Shown piece after piece: positions 58,996 through 64,000 of a stretch of DNA of 64,000 nt; position 1 is the first letter of the stretch, and each line of letters begins with the position of its first letter. Under the pieces are notes generated by a model. The model was not told where the DNA came from. It was given only the letters and a program-made list of their open reading frames with translations, and did no database searches. Made by a program: the position numbers and the translations under genes. This stretch comes from Lasiodiplodia sp. COLG20 (taxonomy: Eukaryota > Ascomycota > Dothideomycetes > Botryosphaeriales > Botryosphaeriaceae): positions 124,001 to 188,000 of the forward strand of contig VNWV01000021.1 in assembly GCA_009801085.1 (NCBI GenBank). Reading direction: 5' to 3'.

Positions 58996-59823
58996 AGGAG
59001 TTTATCGAAGCTATGAGCGCTGGTTTGCTTTCGGATTTTTGGTGTTTTTCCATGCCTGGGATGATGGATGATGATGTTGGGAATGTTGGATGAAGATACC
59101 CTTTCTAGTAATGTGTTGTAATGCTGATGAGTCTTGAATGATTGTTGTGCACTTGCTAATTCGGCGCCGGGTCTGGCAGTACGCCTTAAATCAAAATAAA
59201 GTAAAACACATCGATCTGCGAAACTTCTGCATGTCAAAGTTTGGCACTGGCTATACATCCCCGGACGTCGCTCTCCCGCTACCCGGCGTGCGCGAGTCAC
59301 GTCTCCAGCCGAAGCACAGCCGATATCGCTCACCCGCCTTCCATTTGCCGACCGCGGCGGCGCCGTTTTAGTCCCATCAGCCTCCTTGCCATGACTGACT
59401 CTTATCAGCCGGCCAGCGAAGAACGCCACACGCACGGGTCTCTCGGTCATTCGTACTTTCTTCTACCGCGTCGTCAGTGGCGGTGAACAGCAGCAACACG
59501 CTCGGCTCACCCCATGTCGGATGAAGACCGACATCACCGAGATGGCCGAGGGTTCTGATAGGCTCCCCCGCATTCTGCCAATGCCGGAGCTGCCTTGCTT
59601 GCGTCCTTGGCAGGCACCGCGCGGCTCTATCGCCTCGCTTATTTTGTTCATGCCAGGGTGTTGGGTGATTGAGAGGTGACGAGGGGGGCACAGCTTGGCC
59701 CCGGAGATTTTCTCACGATTCATTATATAAAAGCTGGGGGGACGGCTTCGATTGTCCCGTCAGGGTTTTGGCAGCTTTGTCTCTCTTTTCTCCCCCCTCC
59801 TTCCGCACCCTCCCACAGAAAAG
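58996..59823. promoter_or_regulatory. intergenic and promoter of the secreted protein gene
   Basis: About 830 bp between the permease stop and the next start. The left part is the permease 3' region. The right part is a clear promoter: a TATA box at 59724, then a pyrimidine-rich leader (TTGTCTCTCTTTTCTCCCCCC) up to the ATG at 59824. Confidence 0.6.
59724..59731 (+). promoter_or_regulatory. TATA box of the secreted-protein gene
   Basis: TATATAAA lies about 93 bases upstream of the ATG at 59824 and just before a pyrimidine-rich leader, the expected arrangement for a strong inducible fungal promoter. Confidence 0.65.
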
Positions 59824-61597
59824 ATGGTGGCTTCGTCGGTCTCTGGTCGGAGCTTGCTCCCGCTGGCGCTGCTCGCGGCGCAGCCGTGCGTCGCGTCGTT
59901 CGTCTCGACGCTGCCCGCCGGTGCCCAGGACATGTTTAACCAGTCCATGTCCTACCTGGACACGCTGTACGATCCCGAGGCGCATTATCTGTACGATGTG
60001 TCTCAGGGCACGCAGACGTCGCTGAACCATGAGACGAGAGCCTCGGCGTGGTACGCGATCGGCCTGCTTGCGCGGAACAACGGCAGTGATGTCGACGAGG
60101 CCATGCAGATCATTCGGAACGTAATTGGCGGTCAGTTCAAGGACCCCAAGGACCAATGGTGAGAATTTCTTTTTCAGCAGTGATTTCAGTGTATCTGACG
60201 ATGCATCAGGTACGGCACGTATCAAAAGGAGCCCGAAGAGCCGACGGTGGGCAGCGCGGCGTACCCGGCCGACATGTACGACAGCTGGGACCCCAATTGG
60301 CGCGGATTCATCGGCACGGCCTTCATCCAGGGCCTGGAGGACTTTGCGGACCTGATCGAGCCCGAGGTGGAGCAGCTGATGCTCGAGTCGCTGCACAACA
60401 ACACGGTCGGCGACAGCTACCGCGTGGGCGGCGTCGACGGCGACAACCTGTACCCGGCCTACAGCAACCCGTCCATCATGCGCGCCTTCGTCAGCGGCTG
60501 GACGGGCCGGCGGCTGGGCGAGGCCAACATGACGCAGGCGGGCGAGGACTACGCGCAGGAGATCATCGACCTGTTCAACCGCGCCAACACGCTGTCCGAG
60601 TTCAACAGCGGCACCTATGCCGGCGTGTCCATGTACGCGCTGTCGCTGTGGGCGCGCTACATGCCGGCCAACGACTCGGTCATGGGCCGCGAGGGCCCGC
60701 GCATGCTGCAGGACACGTGGAACTCGGTCACGAACCTCTACCACGCGGGGCTGAAGAACAGCGCGGGGCCGTGGGACCGCACCTACGGCTACGACATGAC
60801 GCGCTACCTGTCCATCCTCGCCCTGCACATCTGGAACCTGGTGGGCCGCGACGCCAGCCCGCTGATGGACAAGCCCTACGCCATGGGCCACAGCGGCGAC
60901 TACGCCTACGCCCCGCTCATCGCCATCATGGCCCCCTACCACAACAAGGTCGTGCCCGAGGAGGCTGTTTCGCGCTTGACCGTCTTCCCCGGCGAGCACA
61001 CCGTCGAGACGAGCGCTTTCTCGCCCCCTTACGACGAGTACCCGCGTAACATCTCGGCCTGGCTTTCCGACAAGCTCACCATCGGCGGCTCCACCTTCAA
61101 CGAGACGGAGCTCGGCGGGCCCGCCCTCAACCCCAACACCTGGAGCCCGGCCGTCGTGCAGTGGGATGCGACCGCCGATAATGCGACTAAGCTGGAGGTC
61201 GGCTGGCTCAAGTGGTACTCGACCGAGGTCAGCCTGATCGCCGAAGTCGCTCCCGGCGTGCTCAACTTGACGTACCCGTACGGCGGCGCCGACTCCATCT
61301 TCAGCTTCATGGTCTCGCCGTCCAAGGGCGTGCCCGACGTCGAGGGCTGGGAGGACGTCAAGGGCGTGAGCGTCAATGTCACGGGCAATGCGAACTTGAC
61401 GTACGAGGTCGCGTTCCACGGCGCGTATGGAGGCAGTGGGGAGACGGTGAAGTGAGTCCCCCCCCCCCTATCCCGTTCATCTTTTTGACGTGATTTGCTG
61501 ACTTTTTCGTAGTGACTTTGAGTTCTGGAACTTCACGTACTACATGCCCGAGGGCTTTGAGGGCACGCCGAATCTCGTGTTGGAATTCGATGTGTAG
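59824..61597 (+). CDS. secreted fungal protein, helical-barrel-like, function unknown
   Basis: Three exons, 59824-60158, 60210-61451 and 61513-61597, with introns of 51 and 61 nt, give 553 residues. A signal peptide is visible (MVASSVSGRSLLPLALLAAQPCVAS). The next 400 residues are mostly helices with conserved-looking aromatic and acidic stretches: LNHETRASAWYAIGLLARN, YDSWDPNWRGFIGTAF, YPAYSNPSIMRAFVSGWTGRRLGE, EFNSGTYAGVSMYALSLWARY and RTYGYDMTRYLSILALHIWNL. This is the look of an (alpha/alpha)6-barrel, the scaffold of several glycoside hydrolase and lyase families. The last 150 residues are beta-rich with several Asn-X-Ser/Thr sites. I cannot assign it to a numbered family. The final intron begins with a C-run, and the 85-nt last exon ends LVLEFDV. 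Glycan-active function is inference. Confidence 0.85.
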
Positions 61598-62649
61598 TAG
61601 TAAGCGGATTATGGTGCGGGGGAAAGCGGAGCCCCCCCGTATTTCAGTGTAAATTTTATGACGATGTGGCACGTAATGATGAATGTAATTATGCCGAAAT
61701 AGGAAATTAATTGTTTATAGGAGACTAAGAGCGTGACGAGAAGTAGTCAAAGCAATTCTCGGTACGGATTTCTGCTCGCGTAGATGGCCAGAGACCCTGC
61801 CGCTGCTACCGCTAAGTAGCTCGGAGGAGTTTAGTCCAGGAAAAAGTAAACGAAATCACGGAATCTTGAAGAACATGTGTGTTATTATGTTGCGGCCGTT
61901 TTTCGTCCGATGGATTCAAATACCGCACTCTGCACGCAATTGCACGTTGTGCTGAGCCTCGCAAACAAGACTGATCTTATTCCATTTCACAGAATCATTC
62001 AAGAGAAGCTTCTCGCTGTCTGTCTAAGCTATACTTCGAATATAGAGACAAAGTATGTTTTACGGCCGTTCTCTAAAAGCCGAGGGACAACAAGCTTAAA
62101 AACTGGCCAGCTGACGAATGACAGCCGAGATACGCCCGCGGATATCTTTCCTCCATTTGCAACATATCCGGCACTTGCTTAGCAATTCGGCTAGTCGGCC
62201 CCGGCTCTTGCGCCATCGTCGCGCCCCCCTTTTGGTAAAAGCATACGTTTAAGGCACACGAATCGCCGTACCTCGGCACTTTCCCCAGGGTCTTCTTGGC
62301 CCGCTTTTTTTGCCAGCGTTTTCTTTGCCGTGATTACGAATAGTTAGCCTGATCTCGGACGAAACGCCGCATCAGTTTTACGTGCGAGAATACAACGCCA
62401 GCGGAGCTAACGCGGGGGGAAAGACTTCAAAAAGGCGCCGCGTAGCACTTTGTAGCACTTTTTCTACAGTCTTCATTCCTCTCATACCCTCAACCAGCTT
62501 TCGCAACTACGATACCCGGGGTTTACTTCCATTGTCTCGTTCTTGCGTTCTTTTCCGCGCAGTCCAACGTCAAGAGATAAAAAGAGAAAGGGGAAAGAGG
62601 CCAACCATATCCTGGAAAAAAAAAAAACAACACCACCACCACCACCACC
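61598..62649. other. intergenic and leader of the OYE gene
   Basis: About 1 kb without a supported gene. Its right end is a striking leader: a run of 12 A followed directly by a CAC repeat that runs into the start codon at 62650. Confidence 0.5.
62629..62648 (+). repeat. CAC trinucleotide repeat abutting a start codon
   Basis: About six to seven CAC units run directly into the ATG at 62650, preceded by a 12-A run (about 62616-62627). It is part of the 5' leader of the OYE gene and supplies an ideal ACC context for the ATG. Confidence 0.8.
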
Positions 62650-63966
62650 ATGATCGCCGCCGAAAACACCAAGCTCTTCACGCCCGTCCGCATCGGGCCC
62701 TCGCAGCTCGAGCACCGCGTCGCCATGGCGCCGCTCACCCGCTTCCGCGCCACCGCCGACCACGTGCCCACCGAGCTGGCCGTGACCTACTACGCGCAGC
62801 GCGCCGCCGTCCCCGGCACGCTGATCCTCAGCGAGGCGACGTACCCCTCCTACCGCGCCGCGGGCTACGCGAACGTGCCCGGCCTGTGGAACGACGAGCA
62901 GCTCAAGGCGTGGCGCAAGGTCACCGACGCCGTGCACGCCAAGGGCAGCAAGATCTGGTGCCAGATGTGGGCGCTGGGCCGCGTCGCCAAGCCGATTGGT
63001 TCGACCAAGGCGGCGAATTTCGACGAGGCGTATCCGTATGAGAAGTACTTGGTTGCGCCGAGTGCGGTGCCGGCGGGCGAGGGGTACGCGACGCCGAGGG
63101 AGCTGAGCGAGGAGGAGATTTGGGGGTTCGTTGGGGATTTCGCGACGGCGGCGAGGAATGCGGTTGAGGTTGCGGGTTTCGATGGCGTGGAGATTCACGG
63201 TGCGCATGGGTAAGTTAAAGTTTTTTTCCTGTCTTTGAGTTTTGTTTTGGTGGTTTGTTGTTTCTTGTTCAGGGGGGTAGAGCTTGAAGCATACGCGCAC
63301 AATGCTAACCCGACGAACCAACACAGCTACCTCGTGGACCAATTCACCCAAGACACGTGCAACAAGCGCACCGACGCCTGGGGCGGCAGCATCGAGAAGC
63401 GGTCGCGCTTCGCGCTCGAGGTGTGCAAGGCCGTCAGCGCGGCCATCGGCCCCGAGCGCCTGGGCATCCGCCTCTCCCCGTGGAACACGGTGCAGGGCAT
63501 GCGCATGCAGGACCCCGTCCCGCAGTTCACGCACCTGATCCAGGGCCTGACGGCGCTCAAGCTCGCCTACCTGCACCTCGTCGAGCCGCGCGTGCACGGC
63601 GTCCTCGACATGAAGCCCGCCGACGGCGAGACGCTCGAGTTCGCCCTCCGCGCCTGGGGCAAGGAGCGTCCCGTGCTGATCGCTGGTGGGTATACCCCGG
63701 AGCTGGCGGTTGAGGCGGTTGAGAAGACGTACAAAGACTACGAGGCTGTTATTGTGTTTGGTCGCAGGTTCATCAGCACGCCGGATCTCGTGTACCGTGT
63801 CAAGAAGGGTATTGAGTGGGCGCCGTACGACCGCAAGAGCTTCTACATCGACCATCGCAAGGTGAAGGATATCGCGACGGGCTACATTGACTACCCTTAC
63901 TCCAAGGAGTTCATCGCCGAGTATGGAAGCCAAGATGATACCACGGCCCCGACGGCGAGGCTGTAG
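62650..63966 (+). CDS. Old Yellow Enzyme-type NADH:flavin oxidoreductase
   Basis: Two exons, 62650-63209 and 63327-63966, with a 117-nt intron (GTAAGT donor, GCTAAC branch site, CAG acceptor), give 399 residues. The FMN TIM-barrel family is clear: LFTPVRIGPSQLEHRVAMAPLTRFRA at the start, [53 protein letters not shown] across the splice site, NKRTDAWGGSIEKRSRFALEV, RLGIRLSPWN, PVLIAGGYTPE, and FGRRFISTPDLVYRV. The active-site pair is His183/His186, with Tyr188 as likely proton donor; the second His replaces the Asn of yeast OYE1, as in many plant and bacterial members. Such enzymes reduce activated C=C bonds with NAD(P)H. The physiological substrate is unknown. The stop lies only 34 bases before the end of the window. 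Confidence 0.95.
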
Positions 63967-64000
63967 GTGCTGTGATGATGTCTGCCGGCGATAGAGAGAG

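Noticed and set aside
59713..61419. 568-codon minus-strand frame
   Set aside because: Antisense to the secreted-protein gene, whose plus-strand frame has a signal peptide, matched introns and coherent sequence. The antisense frame is Arg/Val/Asp-rich shadow composition.
62482..63933. 483-codon minus-strand frame
   Set aside because: Antisense of the clearly identified OYE gene.
1..64000. CRISPR arrays, phage, operons and bacterial mobile elements
   Set aside because: The genome is eukaryotic, with spliced genes throughout; no regularly spaced direct repeats were seen.

Overview
The window looks like nuclear DNA of a filamentous ascomycete (Pezizomycotina, possibly Dothideomycetes or Eurotiomycetes). 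The reasons are spliceosomal introns mostly of 44-70 nt with GTRNGT donors, CTNAC-like branch sites and NAG acceptors, GC-biased third codon positions, pyrimidine-rich 5' leaders, and gene families typical of the group (Iwr1, Med20, Pik1, Nip7, Noc3, a Fun26-type nucleoside transporter, GH47 mannosidase, CE12 esterase). There is no sign of bacterial operons, CRISPR or phage. I could not recognise any tRNA or rRNA gene by eye.

Layout. 1.3-9.9 kb is a compact housekeeping block: Iwr1 (-), nucleoside transporter (-), GH47 mannosidase (-) and Med20 (+). A rhamnogalacturonan acetylesterase (-) with two unusually long introns lies at 11.6-13.0 kb. A stretch of about 10.4 kb (13.0-23.4 kb) holds no recognisable gene. 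It is followed by a putative Myb/SANT-like regulator (-) at 23.4-24.3 kb, a GC-rich gene-free stretch, and Pik1 (+; 27.6-30.8 kb), whose last coding exon is only 40 nt. After another empty 4.9 kb come NIP7 (-) and NOC3 (+), two 60S ribosome-assembly genes fired divergently from 186 bp. 38.6-43.8 kb is again nearly empty. Then come a single-domain rhodanese (-), a small mitochondrial-type membrane protein (-) and an eight-segment-style CLC chloride transporter with CBS domains (-).

The right end (50.6-64 kb) is metabolic: an MFS sugar transporter (-) divergent from an intracellular BNR_4 beta-propeller protein (+), a short-chain dehydrogenase (+) that may have an alternative mitochondrial leader exon, an APC-family amine/amino-acid permease (+), a secreted helical-barrel-like protein of unknown function (+), and an Old Yellow Enzyme-type reductase (+).

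How the parts may work together. The left and centre are mostly unlinked housekeeping functions, with two divergent promoters (GH47/Med20 and NIP7/NOC3). The transporter / BNR_4 / SDR trio on the right is the best candidate for a functional unit: uptake, intracellular cleavage and redox handling of a plant-derived oligosaccharide. That is inference from neighbourhood and family, not shown by the sequence. All exon boundaries were joined by hand from reading frame, splice-site consensus and family conservation; no alignment or RNA data were available.
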